DNA of 64,000 nucleotides from Aradus depressus (Eukaryota; Arthropoda; Insecta; Hemiptera; Aradidae): assembly GCA_963662175.1 (NCBI GenBank), contig OY759222.1, forward strand, positions 4,570,713-4,634,712, in the 5' to 3' direction. Position 1 is the stretch's first letter, and every line of letters starts with the position of its first letter. Of the stretch, positions 20,854 through 31,045 are shown in pieces. The notes below the pieces were generated by a model, which had not been told where the DNA came from, did not search any database, and saw only the letters and a program-made list of their open reading frames with translations. Made by a program: the position numbers and the translations under genes.

Positions 20854-21600
20854 TTCTTATACCTTTTAATATTGCAATCGTGCAAAAATCTGAAATCGAG
20901 TTTTCAACAGAATTTCACGTTTCGAAGCCCTTTTGACTGTCTGTGTATATATAACTTTGTGAACGCCCTATCTCAGAAACGATTATAGTAATAAATTTAA
21001 AAGGGTCTAGCCGGATAAGAGTACGAAAACTGCCCCCAACGATTTTCGAGTGGGCAATTGAACGACAGTTTGCACAAATAAAAAGAAAATTTTCCTGAAA
21101 ATTTCAGCTCCCAACTCCCAACTATTCGATTCCATCATTCACGATGCAATTTTCATTTTTTTTTTTTTTTTTTTTTTTCGTTTGCGGTTATTGCGAGTAT
21201 GCAACTGTCGATTCGAAAATCGTTGGGGGCAGTTTTCGTACTTTTATCCGTCTAGACCCTTTGAGATGAAGATGACGTGTTAACTTCTAATTTTACAAGA
21301 TATATCGCTTATATTTATGACCTAATCAAAAATTACTTCAAATAAAAGTTGTAGAGAAAATTAAAAGGGTCATTTTATATGAAATACGATTTTTCAAAGG
21401 ACCCTCAGTTTGCGAGATATCTGCTGAAAACCGTCTTAAAATACATCTGCAACCCCATTTTTTTTAGATGTTTCCTTGATTTACGCGAAAACGGTCAATT
21501 CTATCAAAAAATTAGCCTTTATCAAATTTATAATCATCGATATGCCATCAGATTTGATATAGGACCGTATGGTCGTATGATTTAGATTTTAACTTAACCA
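20854..21600 (+). repeat. family B repeat split by a MITE
   Basis: 20854-20998 holds the left portion (TGCAATCGTGCAAAAATCTG). 21264-21600 resumes with GACGTGTTAACTTCTAATTT, TATATCGCTTATATTTATGA and ATTTACGCGAAAACGGTCAA. The two halves are consecutive parts of the family B consensus, so the MITE inserted into an existing copy. Confidence 0.75.
20999..21263. mobile_element. MITE with about 50-bp inverted repeats
   Basis: Left AAAGGGTCTAGCCGGATAAG then AGTACGAAAACTGCCCCCAA is mirrored by TTGGGGGCAGTTTTCGTACT then TTTATCCGTCTAGACCCTTT. The 265-bp element has a poly(T) run at 21157-21178 and no ORF. It is seen once in this window. Confidence 0.85.
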
Positions 21601-21604
21601 CCAT

Positions 21605-22260
21605 CTTAGCTGCTGCTGAACTTCACACAAATTTTTTTTTTTTTTTTTTTTTTAAATCTCACACAAATTGAAAACTGGTGCAACACATGGAAAATAAAAC
21701 TTAATACAGAAAAATCACAGCACATCACATTTACACTTCGACGAGAAACATGCCCCCCCGTTTTCATCTACGACAAGCCCTTCCCTCAAACTAATACTGT
21801 ACGATACCTATGACTGACATTGGATTGAAGACTGACATGGAACCCTCACACAAGTAACACGCTGAACCGTCGACTCAAAATACTCTATAGACTTCTAAAT
21901 AGACAATCAAAATTAGACATGACACAAAAACGGAACTGTTACACTTACTTACTTAGACCATTATGGACATACGGATCACAGATATACGGTTCAGCAAAAA
22001 CATCCAACATCAAACAAATTCAGGCGTTTCAGTCAAAAACCCTCAGACTGATAACACAGTGCGCCCCATACATACACAACAGAACACTTAATAACAATCT
22101 TATGATACACACAGTACCCGACACAATACAAACTACTTACGGCTTTTTAGAAAACTTTACACACATACAAACCCAGAAATACGTACTTTATCTTCACAAC
22201 ACTTACCACAGAACTCCCCATGAAGGTTGAAGAGAAGATGGAACCGCGACTTACTGCCAC
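21605..22260 (+). pseudogene. Jockey-clade LINE reverse transcriptase, 3' fragment, broken
   Basis: In one frame from 21658 the product reads LTQIENWCNTWKIKLNTEKS, then a short gap, then LRPLWTYGSQIYGSAKTSNI and IQAFQSKTLRLI. This is the characteristic region downstream of the RT catalytic core in Jockey-type non-LTR elements. Two in-frame TGA codons lie at about 21808 and 21832, where the family has a Trp-like (GLTLD) and an Arg codon. Frame closure at 22228 is followed, one frame over, by a basic RLKRRWNRDLLPP tail. The YxDD catalytic core is upstream and missing. A 26-base T run flanked by CACACAAATT direct repeats disrupts the 5' edge. Confidence 0.8.
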
Positions 22261-22604
22261 CTTGAATCATATTCGTTCTTAATATTTTGTATTTTTTACA
22301 TAATTTTCCTTTACTTTTATCATCTCTCTTACTCATCCATCAAAATTGTCTTTCAATTCCTTTTTATTTATAATTTTTTTAATTTATTTTATTTTTTTCT
22401 GTGCTTGTCCTAGTAATTAATATAAATTTTCGTCCCGAGGGCCTACCACTGGGTGGCCTTCCTCTCACATGCCATTCACGCCAACATTTCAATAAATACC
22501 ATCATAGATGCTGGTTAGCAACGCATTTTAAATATATTTTAATTAAAAGATACCTTATTGGTATAATAATTATAGGTAGATTTTTTTATTAAGAAAATAA
22601 ATAT
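22261..22604. other. unassigned, AT-rich, follows LINE fragment
   Basis: Probably the LINE 3' UTR at first. 22425-22520 carries a GC-balanced piece of unknown origin. Confidence 0.35.
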
Positions 22605-22740
22605 ATGAAGTGGTCATAAAAGGACTTTATTATACCTAGCACGTTTTTACAGATCCGCCACCACCCTGACATAACTGGGTATAGGAAACAACGAAAATCG
22701 CTACAATGCCAGTTGAATATGAATTTGAGAGGGGGGCCAA
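22605..22740. mobile_element. hairpin MITE, left half only
   Basis: GAAGTGGTCATAAAAGGACT then TTATTATACC and TTTTTACAGATC match the left end of the MITEs at 13725 and 50768. The mirrored right end is missing. Confidence 0.6.
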
Positions 22741-22887
22741 CATGTCAATTTCATCTCAACTATCACAAAGTAGGTATAGGAGAAGTTATGTAATATAGAT
22801 ATGAATGTCAACCGAAAAAAAGAAGTAGTCGTTGAATCACGGAAGTGTACATCCCCACCTCGAATTATTTGTAATCAACTAGGCTTT

Positions 22888-23118
22888 CACTTCGCCTACT
22901 ACCAAAGCGCTCTTTCATCGCTCCGGCATGAGCCCGAGTCTACCGAGGGGAGGTTCTTACTCTATCCTACTTAGATATAATTAGACTTGAGACTGTCATT
23001 TAACGTCCCATCCGAAGGACGGCATGCTCAAGGATTTTTGCCTATAAAATAAAAAAAACCTAAGGACTTCGGTCGGGTTTTCAATCAATACAATCTTGAG
23101 CACTGTAGACAATCACGC
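22888..23118 (-). mobile_element. SINE, decayed
   Basis: TTCGCCTACTACCAAAGCGC, TTAACGTCCCATCCGAAGGA and CGGTCGGGTTTTCAATCAAT mark the body, central block and B-box region. The head is degraded. Confidence 0.75.
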
Positions 23119-23583
23119 TAACCCTCAGCTACTCATCAAAAATGACCATCTGTTCATAGTATACCTTTCCCTTGACCCAATTTTCGTCCATAAAATACCA
23201 ATTGATTTTTTTTTTAAACTGTTAAAAAAAAAATTTACAACTTCATCAGTCATATGATTATTTGACAAGCAGGCCAAGCATAAGACTTAAGCAAATATGG
23301 GTGCTTGAAAATGATCCCACTTGAGTTTAGTGTCGGCACTAACCCAAGTTAAGGCCACTTGTGTATGCATAAGATTTCATGAGAGACCTGAATTGAAGCC
23401 ACGAGGGGGCGACCTAGTTTGTCTATAGGTTCATGGAGAAAGAATTAGACCTCACACCGCATAGGGTCCACTTCATTATTTCCTTCACTTCATTATAAAT
23501 CATTGTAATGCTGCCAGGCAGCCATATGGCTGTAACTGTTTTACTCTTCTCAATCTGAACGCCAATAAAAAAAAATCAGTGGA
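23119..23583. other. unassigned
   Basis: No repeat match seen. AT-rich at 23190-23240, then mixed composition. Confidence 0.35.
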
Positions 23584-23584
23584 T

Positions 23585-24115
23585 CACCAGCAATGTACTT
23601 CCCCAGAACGAATTAATCAATTTAATTTTCGCTTCCCCTCCAAAACAGTTCTCGACCGATGCTAAATTTTGTGTCGATAAAGGCAGTTTTTAGGGTTTTT
23701 GAGTCGAGCTCCCCTTATATCTCCCCTTCCAATCGGTCGATTCCGCGGAAAATTAATAGGTGTCTTACTTACGGAGTTTTGATTTTATATACAATATTTC
23801 ATGTGGATACATAATTTACATTGGCAGTTATATGGGTATTTGTGTTGAGCCCCTCCTCTAAACCTGCTCTTTCATTTGGCAGATATGGCTGAAAATTAAT
23901 AGGTGTCGTCCTTAGAGGATACCGGATACACATATAAAATTTTGAGTCGATATATCCATTATAGGGAGTTATAACGCTCATAAACAGAAAGAAATATATA
24001 TTATTTTTTCATTTTTGGAATCAGGAGGTCGGAAAACGTAAATTCCATTGAAAACTTAGGATCGAATTTTTGACAGATTATATAACTTCCCCTATACTTC
24101 GTATAGATGGGGAAG
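23585..24115 (-). repeat. family A interspersed repeat, near full length
   Basis: Runs from the right end (CAATGTACTTCCCCAGAACG read on plus) through several modules to TAACTTCCCCTATACTTCGT at the left end. Confidence 0.75.
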
Positions 24116-24512
24116 TTCAAATGTTGATGGAGGCTTAACGTTCCTTAGGGTGCTCTTTTCAACGAGTTGATTAGCATAAAAATCTTAGTATTAAAATTTC
24201 GAAAAAAAAAAAAAATTCTATTAACATTTTTAAATGTGGATAATTAATGTTGTTTGTTCAGAGACATTTTGTTTAATGTGCAACCATAATACATATATAA
24301 TTATATATGTCAAAAATCAAAATAGAAAAAAGGAGACATCTCTAGAAAAAAATGCCGGAAAAATCAACGTTTCAACATCCCAGAGAAGTTTAAAAAACAC
24401 AACTATTAGGTACTTTCGGCTAAATGGGCGAAGGAGGAGGGGGCGACTCAAAAAAATCCTAATAACTGCAGGTTTAATGAATGTATCGAGATGAAATTTA
24501 GTATGAAAGACA
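24116..24512. other. AT-rich with family A fragment
   Basis: 24380-24510 carries plus-strand family A (GTTTAATGAATGTATCGAGA). The preceding AT-rich part contains GAAAAAAATGCCGGAAAAAT, also found near 28120. Confidence 0.4.
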
Positions 24513-24514
24513 GA

Positions 24515-25110
24515 TAGATAGATAAACTTTTATTGCACAAAATATTACAACCTCTATGGCAATGAGTGTTTTTTTTTTTTTTTTTTTTTTTACTAAATAA
24601 ATATTTTTATAGTTAAGTATATAAAATAAAATAGAAGAAAAAAAAATATATAAAGACTTGTACATAATAAGCAATATAACAACTAAATACAAAGATACCA
24701 TTAATATTGAAATAGTACAACCAGGATAAAAGAAACAATTCATAAAACAAGATATAACATGAATAAATAAAATAAAATAAAAAAAATAAATAATAAAAAA
24801 TAAATAATAAAAAATATATATATCCATCTTACATGCAACAAATTAAATTATATTATTCTTTATTTTCAAGGCAACAGTAAAAAATAAAAATACATTTTTA
24901 ATTTTTCTAACATCTAAATTATTTACAAAATTGACAATTGGTTCTGAGTCGTATTCTGGTCTATTGGTGAGATCATTGTGGAGAAATGTTTGCCTGGGGA
25001 TACACAAAGAGGGACAATGAAACAAAAGTGTATGAGGTCGTCCTTTTCGTCTAAGGTACAGAGCCTGCAGGCACTTTCAGGACAAAACTCATATCTAATG
25101 CGTGAACTTT
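24515..25110 (-). pseudogene. LINE ORF2 C-terminus and 3' UTR
   Basis: On the minus strand, IRYEFCPESACRLCTLDEKD then DLIHFCF gives a CxxC-xn-H-x(n)-C knuckle typical of non-LTR retrotransposon C-termini. After a frameshift near 25030 it continues HCPSLCIPRQTFLHNDLTNR to a stop at 24843. The AT-rich 3' UTR reaches GCAATAAAAGTTTATCTATC and a short TATC tail at about 24515, so the genuine 3' end is retained. Confidence 0.7.
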
Positions 25111-25320
25111 CCGAGAGTCAGCGCACTCCAGAAAGCTACAACTATGGTTCCTCACCGAGGACGAAGAGGGTGTTATGGTGCCACACCAGGGACGAAAGCA
25201 CCCAGGAGCTCTGGGAGGAGGTTTTAGTGGGTGCGATTCCCACACTGTTGGGAAGCTCGAAACTTCCCTTCGCCCCTTAGGGATTTCCTCCTCCCAGAGT
25301 AAAAAAAAAAAAAAAAAAAA

Positions 25321-25356
<36 letters not shown>
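25111..25356 (+). mobile_element. LINE 3' end with poly(A), R1-like
   Basis: GGAGCTCTGGGAGGAGGTTT then TAGTGGGTGCGATTCCCACA is the style of R1-clade 3' UTRs, and an interrupted poly(A) tail of over 50 bases follows at 25300-25356. It lies back to back with the minus-strand LINE fragment. Clade assignment is tentative. Confidence 0.55.
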
Positions 25357-25358
<2 letters not shown>

Positions 25359-26085
25359 CTCCAAGTAATATCCTAAAATTTCTATTGCTATTGTGGAGAC
25401 GAATTTGAGCTAGTCGGAGTTTTTCAATATGGCAGTTTAATGAAAGTTAGCTTTCCTGTGATCCTAAAGCACTGACCAATCGGTAGAGGGAATTGTATTT
25501 CGAATTTAATATTGTATTTATATGCAGTCCGGTGCGTCCCTCTGTTATGATGACTATGTCAACACCTTATCAGAACTTTGTTCTAGCCAACAATTCAAGT
25601 AACTTATCGTTATACAGAGAAATTAATTGAATATTGTGCACACGCATTAAAATGTAGTATGAGGATTCAGAAGTCACCATGTCAACTATTGATTTTTTAC
25701 CCCCAACTGTCGATTGATTCTGGCGGGAGAGCGAAAACTTGTTGATTAATTCACGCTGGGGAGGTATATTCCCAGTGATTCATATGTGACAGAAATATTT
25801 TGTGCGATTTCTCATAGAAAGAGAAGACGTTATCTTCTCACTGTTTTATTTGTGACTAGGACCAGTTTTGAACCCCATCATCAGTGGGAAAATCCCACAC
25901 GTAGAGTATAGTCTATACTCACTAGTCCTTTAGACTCACGGGTGTAATGTGCCACTCATGATTACGATGTTCTGGTCGCAAAAGTTACTATAAGACTCCC
26001 AGCGATTCACAAATTTTGTTTTCCCCATCGAACAACTGGGGACATTTTTGGGGAGTCCAATTTAGAATTTCAGGTTTCAATACTG
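25357..26085. other. unassigned, with family A right half
   Basis: 25641-25790 is plus-strand family A (GGGAGAGCGAAAACTTGTTG). The remainder has no recognised content. Confidence 0.4.
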
Positions 26086-26087
26086 AA

Positions 26088-26332
26088 AGATCGCGGGTTC
26101 AGAACCCGAGGCCCTTAGGTTTTTTATTTGAAAGAAAAAAACATGAGCACAACGTCCTTCGGATTGGACGTTAAGCGATGTGGTATTCGTTCAAGACCTC
26201 TGCCTTAGGTGAATAAAAATTCAGGACTGCTATGGTAGAGTTTGGCTAATGTTCACCAGAGTGACAAAAGAGCGCTCTACTAGTAGGCGATTGACCTCAT
26301 AGTTAAAGCCTGTGCATGAGTCATAATAACTT
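26088..26332 (+). mobile_element. SINE lacking the A-box head
   Basis: GATCGCGGGTTCAGAACCCG (B box), CCTTCGGATTGGACGTTAAG (central block) and the tail GCATGAGTCATAATAACT are present. Confidence 0.8.
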
Positions 26333-26359
26333 GTGAATATGTAGGAAGTACCACATAAA

Positions 26360-26670
26360 GTGAGCAATACTGTGCACTGTCGGGGCACTGGTCTATAGAC
26401 CCAGGAGCTCCGAAGGTCTGGACGGCCGGCACTACATGCAGACCTTCCTTCAGGAGCCTCCACTCCAGTCACTGGTCGGCGCTATGTATATTGTTTTGGA
26501 TGATGTGGTCCGGCGGTGCCTCCGGCTGTCCCCCGGCTTGGCTGGGGCCGCTTGCTTGGGCCCTCTGTCTGGGCTCCTCCCTCCAGTATCCCGTCTTTAG
26601 CAGAATTATCTTTTATAGTGTAGTTTTAAGAATAGCAATGGCTAGTGTGATCTCTGCCGAGGCCAAAAAG

Positions 26671-26732
<62 letters not shown>

Positions 26733-26740
26733 GAGCAATA
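26360..26740 (+). mobile_element. young 5'-truncated retrocopy with perfect TSD and poly(A)
   Basis: The direct repeat GTGAGCAATA occurs at 26360-26369 and 26731-26740. Between them lies a 361-bp insert ending in 60 A residues (26671-26730). A frame open from the insertion junction runs 76 codons to a stop at 26598-26600. It includes LVYRPRSSEGLDGRHYMQTF and YIVLDDVVRRCLRLSPGL. I do not recognise the protein. The insert may be the 3' part of a LINE or a processed copy of a cellular mRNA. No canonical AATAAA is seen before the tail. GC content is well above the surroundings. Confidence 0.85.
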
Positions 26741-26954
26741 ACGATGTTGACTTTGTCTTTCATTTTAGTTGTCATTTTCCAATGATGAAATATCGATAGC
26801 GAAGCCGATATTTATTAAATAAAAGTTGTCTAGGATGAAGAAGATGGTGTGATGAAGGAAAAAACGATGATGTGACGTCACCCGGCAATATTGACTGAGG
26901 AGTAATAGTTAAATATATACTTTTTAGTAAATCTTTGTTAAGGTACTTCTGTTG
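26741..26954. other. unassigned
   Basis: No feature recognised. Confidence 0.35.
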
Positions 26955-27480
26955 AGTGATGAGAACATCAGGTGATGATAGTATATTCTTAGATAATTAA
27001 AACGAATCTACTCATCAAGCGATGTACATCTCCAGCAAGAATTAATCAATTAAATTTTCGCTCTGCTTCTATAACTAATCGACTTTTTGTGCAAAACTCA
27101 ATATTTGACTTCAGTGGTTTCTGAATCCTCATGCTAAAATTTTTGTCGATAAATTCATAACATCGACAGATTGTTGATTAATAGGGTATTTGAGTCGAGT
27201 CTCCTTCCATTTGACCGATTTCGCGGAAAATTAATAGGTTTCGTCCTTATAGAACTTTGAATTATATAACGGCAGTTATTATGAGTCTTTGTGTTGGGCC
27301 TCCCCCCTAATTCCCTCCTTTCCTTTGCCAGATTTGGCTGAAAATCAATAGGTGATACGTAGGTTCCATCAGGAGTTGTGTTAATAGACACACACATAGG
27401 CGCATAAACAAACATTTTTGGAACAAACTCCTTATGTAAAATTACATAACATCCCCTATATACTTTGTATATCTGAAATT
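26955..27480 (-). repeat. family A copy, also copy 1 of a direct segmental duplication
   Basis: 26955-27325 matches 52285-52595 in the same orientation, including ACGAATCTACTCATCAAGCG and CGCTCTGCTTCTATAACTAA. The second copy lacks an internal piece. The element ends at ATCCCCTATATACTTTGTAT. Confidence 0.75.
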
Positions 27481-28149
27481 GAGATGGATATCAGATTCAA
27501 GGATTCAATGTGTCTATAGAGAAACCTCATGTTGCGACATGGAGCTGTTTGTGGGTTATGCGCCAACATGTATACAACTCTGCGCAGAGCTCCTTATTTG
27601 TTCGGGGCCATTTGTTTTGCCTGGGTGGAGTGGACTGTTATTAATTAGTTAATTATTCAAATAGAAACAATTGTACGGATACAAGGCGTGGTATCTATCG
27701 GGTCGGGCGCCACACAATCTGTCTCATTTGCAAACATACAACAAACAGCTGAACAAACCAAACACCTTCCTTCGGAACAAATAAAACCGTTTGTTTGCTG
27801 CAGGGCGACGTACTGGGTGGTTCCAGACGGATTGTGTCAACACTATAAATGGAAGGTCAAATTTGAGTTGTTACATTCCGTTGAATAATCCAAATGTCAA
27901 CAGTCGGGTTGGTCCATGGAATCCAGACATCTTAACTTTGGAACGAGTGGTGGTTATAATAGCGTAGAGTCCCTGGACCAGAAGCACCTCAGATAATCGA
28001 GTGCTCGGTTAACCGGGAAAGACGAAAATATGAACGACGTTCATAGTGACCAGAAGAAGGGACGTGAAAGTGTCTCAAAATATTGACAAAAAATCAAAAA
28101 AGAAAAAAGAAGACACTTCTAGAAAAAATGCCGGGAAAAATCAACAAAG
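27481..28149. other. unassigned, possible unique sequence
   Basis: 27530-27890 is GC-balanced, with a 66-codon plus frame at 27688-27888 of unknown family. 27966-28030 holds a pogo-like motif (GTAGAGTCCCTGGACCAGAA, then AGTGCTCGGTTAACCGGGAA). Confidence 0.35.
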
Positions 28150-28151
28150 TA

Positions 28152-28680
28152 CAGTAGACTCTCCCTTATCCGGCATTCTGTTAACAGGCGCGCACCCTTA
28201 CCCGGCGCTCGCAAAATAATATCAAATTTTTTAAACTAAAATTAACATTCAATTATTAGATTGTCAATTATATAAGCCACATGTATTTACGAGCACGTAA
28301 TGATTCCGTAACTCACGAATCTTTTATGTATTTTTACAATGACATACATATATATGTACATTGTATTTATAATGAAGGGAACGCTAATACAATATTTTAT
28401 TAATTCACTTAATTAAACGCAGATTTCAAAATATATTTTTAATGCTTGGATAAATATACATATGTACGTACATATAATAAATCAATGTTCAGTAGGTGGT
28501 ACATATTATTGTCAATTTAATAAATGTTATCAACAAAATACATACGTGTTTTATTCCTTAGCTCACCTAAAAACACTTCTTTTTATGCTTTAATTGATAT
28601 ATTTTTTCTCATTAATTAATAATTTCCGTTATCCGGCGTCACGTCGGTCCCGGCAACGCCGGATAAGGGAGAGTTTACTG
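28152..28680. mobile_element. pogo/Tigger MITE, intact ends
   Basis: The left end CAGTAGACTCTCCCTTATCC and the inverted right end CAGTAAACTCTCCCTTATCC differ at one base over about 23 positions. TA lies immediately outside each end (28150-28151, 28681-28682), the target duplication of the Tc1/mariner superfamily. The 529-bp AT-rich interior has no ORF, so it is non-autonomous. Confidence 0.9.
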
Positions 28681-28682
28681 TA

Positions 28683-29265
28683 ATAGTTGTCGTTTTTATA
28701 GAGTTTTGAATACGGAGGTAAAATATCATGTCGATACGTTCATTTTTCTGGGAATTATGACACACAGTTTATAGAATCAGGGGGTTGAATAACATGAAAT
28801 TCACAGACAGATGAAAAGCACCTCGTTAAAAGGGTTTTGTAAACGGTCTTCGACCTACAGAACACTGAAATAGAAAAAATAAAAATAAAAAATAACTTTG
28901 TTTATCTCAGCCCGAGTCAAAAATAGCAGAGAACTTGAGAAAATGACCACTTAAGACTATGTGACTTATCTTGGTCATCTGGAGAATATGTTAGCAAGTT
29001 GCGTGCGCGGTATTTTTCTCTTTATTCGCTTCGTCGAGGAATGCGGACACACCTCTTGTAAAACTGACTCAGAAGAGCTGTCGGTTCGGCCCCACTCTGT
29101 GACTCATCCCTGGCGGACACCGACTCCAGTCAAGGTCCTTTCAACGGCTCAAAAATCGAGTGGGGTTCGAATCCCGCCCCACCTCACACCACTCGCTACC
29201 ATACTGGGACATTTGGAATCTTAGCGCTCTCCAACATTCGTCTAATGTTACCATTATTTCCGCAG
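28683..29265. other. family A piece, then unassigned GC-balanced sequence
   Basis: 28690-28830 is minus-strand family A. 28960-29220 contains GTGGGGTTCGAATCCCGCCC, a perfect B-box-like motif without a matching A box or cloverleaf, so it is not called a tRNA. Confidence 0.4.
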
Positions 29266-29266
29266 C

Positions 29267-29830
29267 TATACGAAGTGTAGGGAAAGTTAGATAATCGGTC
29301 AAAAATTCGATGCGGAGTTTTCAATAGAATTTCATGTTTTCCGACCTCTATACTCCAAATATGAAAAAAAAAAAAAAAAAAAAAAAAAATGACACTCTGT
29401 GTGAGTCTATGATCACGGTAACTCCTGATAGAATGAATCAGAACCCCCTAACTACGACGCCTATTGTTTTTCAGCCAAATCTACCAAAGCAAAGGTGGGA
29501 TTAGGTGGAGATACAAAAACTGTACTAACTGCCGATAAAATGAATGCATCGATATGAAATTTCATATTTGAAGTGTAAATTTAATGAGGACATAACCTGT
29601 CTAATTTCAGTGATATTGGCAGAAAAGAAAGGGGGGGGGGGCATAATTCAAAAACCCTAATAACTTCTGATATAATGAATTTATCGACACAAAATTTAGT
29701 ATGAGGATTTAGAAAATCCAATGTAAATCAACCTGTCGATTGGTTTTGAAGGGGGAGCGAAAAGTTAATTGATTAATTCGTTCTGGGGAAGTACATAGCC
29801 GGTGATTCACCGACGACTTTTTATTGTTTA
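29267..29830 (+). repeat. family A interspersed repeat, full length with both ends
   Basis: Left end ACGAAGTGTAGGGAAAGTTA, modules TAAAATGAATGCATCGATAT and ATAATGAATTTATCGACACA, and right end GGGGAAGTACATAGCCGGTG then ATTCACCGACGACT. A-rich run at 29364-29389 and a 10-base G run near 29632. Confidence 0.85.
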
Positions 29831-29837
29831 TTGACTT

Positions 29838-29972
29838 TTAGTTAGTCATTGTGACTCATGGCCGGTCTTTAACTATGAGGTCATATCGCTTTAACTACCT
29901 GGACCGAATCAAGATTTTTTCACCTCCCAGATCGACAAGGCTTCGAACCCGCGATTTTGAGCTCAGAAGGCT
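29838..29972 (-). mobile_element. SINE with large internal deletion
   Basis: CTCATGGCCGGTCTTTAACT (3' end) is joined to CTTCGAACCCGCGATTTTGA (B box). The central block is missing. Confidence 0.7.
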
Positions 29973-30330
29973 AACAGGATGTTGGTATTCCTTGGAGAGG
30001 GGATAAAGTCCTACCATTGAGGGCCTCCATCAGCCTACCAATAGACAGCTTCGTGACTGTAGACCCTTCATGCTAAGTGCCCAACACTCAGGTCAATAGG
30101 ATTTGCAAAACATAAAAACATATTGCATTCGCGTTTTATTTTTTTGTTGTTGTTGTTGTCTTAAACCAATTAAATTAATGACGATTCAACCTTCTTTGAA
30201 CGACCGAAGCAAAAAATGAACAAGGATTGAACGGTTGTTTTATTTCTTTAAGGTTCTTTGTCAGACCTCAGATGGGTCTTCCATTCAAATTATAGCCGTG
30301 GCTAAAAAGTCGAATAGCTTGAAAAAATCT
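29973..30330. other. unassigned
   Basis: A (GTT)n stretch near 30143-30157. Otherwise nothing recognised. Confidence 0.35.
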
Positions 30331-30334
30331 CAAT

Positions 30335-31045
30335 TACAAAGTATACGGGAAGTTTTGAAATGGGACAAAAATTCGATGCGGAGTTTTCAACAGAATTTCA
30401 TGTGTTCCGACCTCCAGGCACCAAATATCAAAAAAATAATAATAATAAGTGGGTCTTTGGACATAAAACTCCTCGTAGAATGAATGTATCGACAAGAAAT
30501 TTTATAAGTGAACCCAGAACCCTCTAATTACGACACCTATTAATTTTCAGACAAATGCAAAAACTCTAATTACTGCCGTTACAATGAATGCATCAACATA
30601 AAATTTCATATGTTAATTCAAAACCCCAAAAGGACGACAATTATTAATTTTCAGGGAAGTCGGCTGAAGAAAAGGGCGGATCAGAGGGGGTCTCAACTAA
30701 AAAACCCCAATAACTGTCGATTTATTGAATGTATCGACTTGAAATTTCATATTTGAAGCCAAAAACCCAATGAAGATATTACCTGTCAAATATGAGCGAT
30801 ATCTGCCTAAGGGAAAGGAGGATTCAGGGGAGGAGCCTCAATTCAAAAACTCTAATAACTTCAGATGTAATAAATTTATCGACATAAAATTTAGTATGGA
30901 GATTTAGGAGTCCCCATATAAGTCTATTGAATATTAGCAAAAACTGTCGACTAGTTTTTGATGGGGAGCAAAAAGTTAATTGAATAATTTGTTCTGGGGA
31001 AGTACATTGCCGGTGAATTGCCGAGACTTTTTTTTTTTTGTTTTA
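30335..31045 (+). repeat. family A interspersed repeat, longest copy with four modules
   Basis: Left end AAGTATACGGGAAGTTTTGA. Four modules start near 30488 (GTATCGACAAGAAATTTTAT), 30590, 30731 and 30876. The last three are 141 and 145 bp apart. Right end GGGGAAGTACATTGCCGGTG. This copy shows the internal modular structure best. Confidence 0.85.

Noticed and set aside
20593..20988. 131-codon plus frame and 88-codon antisense frame
   Set aside because: Both strands open in a GC-balanced patch and the plus frame runs into family B. No domain seen.
26491..26799. 102-codon frame ending in poly-lysine
   Set aside because: It reads through the poly(A) tail of the retrocopy. The meaningful frame is the 76-codon one starting at the insertion junction.
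29140..29185. tRNA gene suggested by GTGGGGTTCGAATCCCGCCC
   Set aside because: Only the T-arm-like B box is seen. No acceptor pairing or A box at the right distance.
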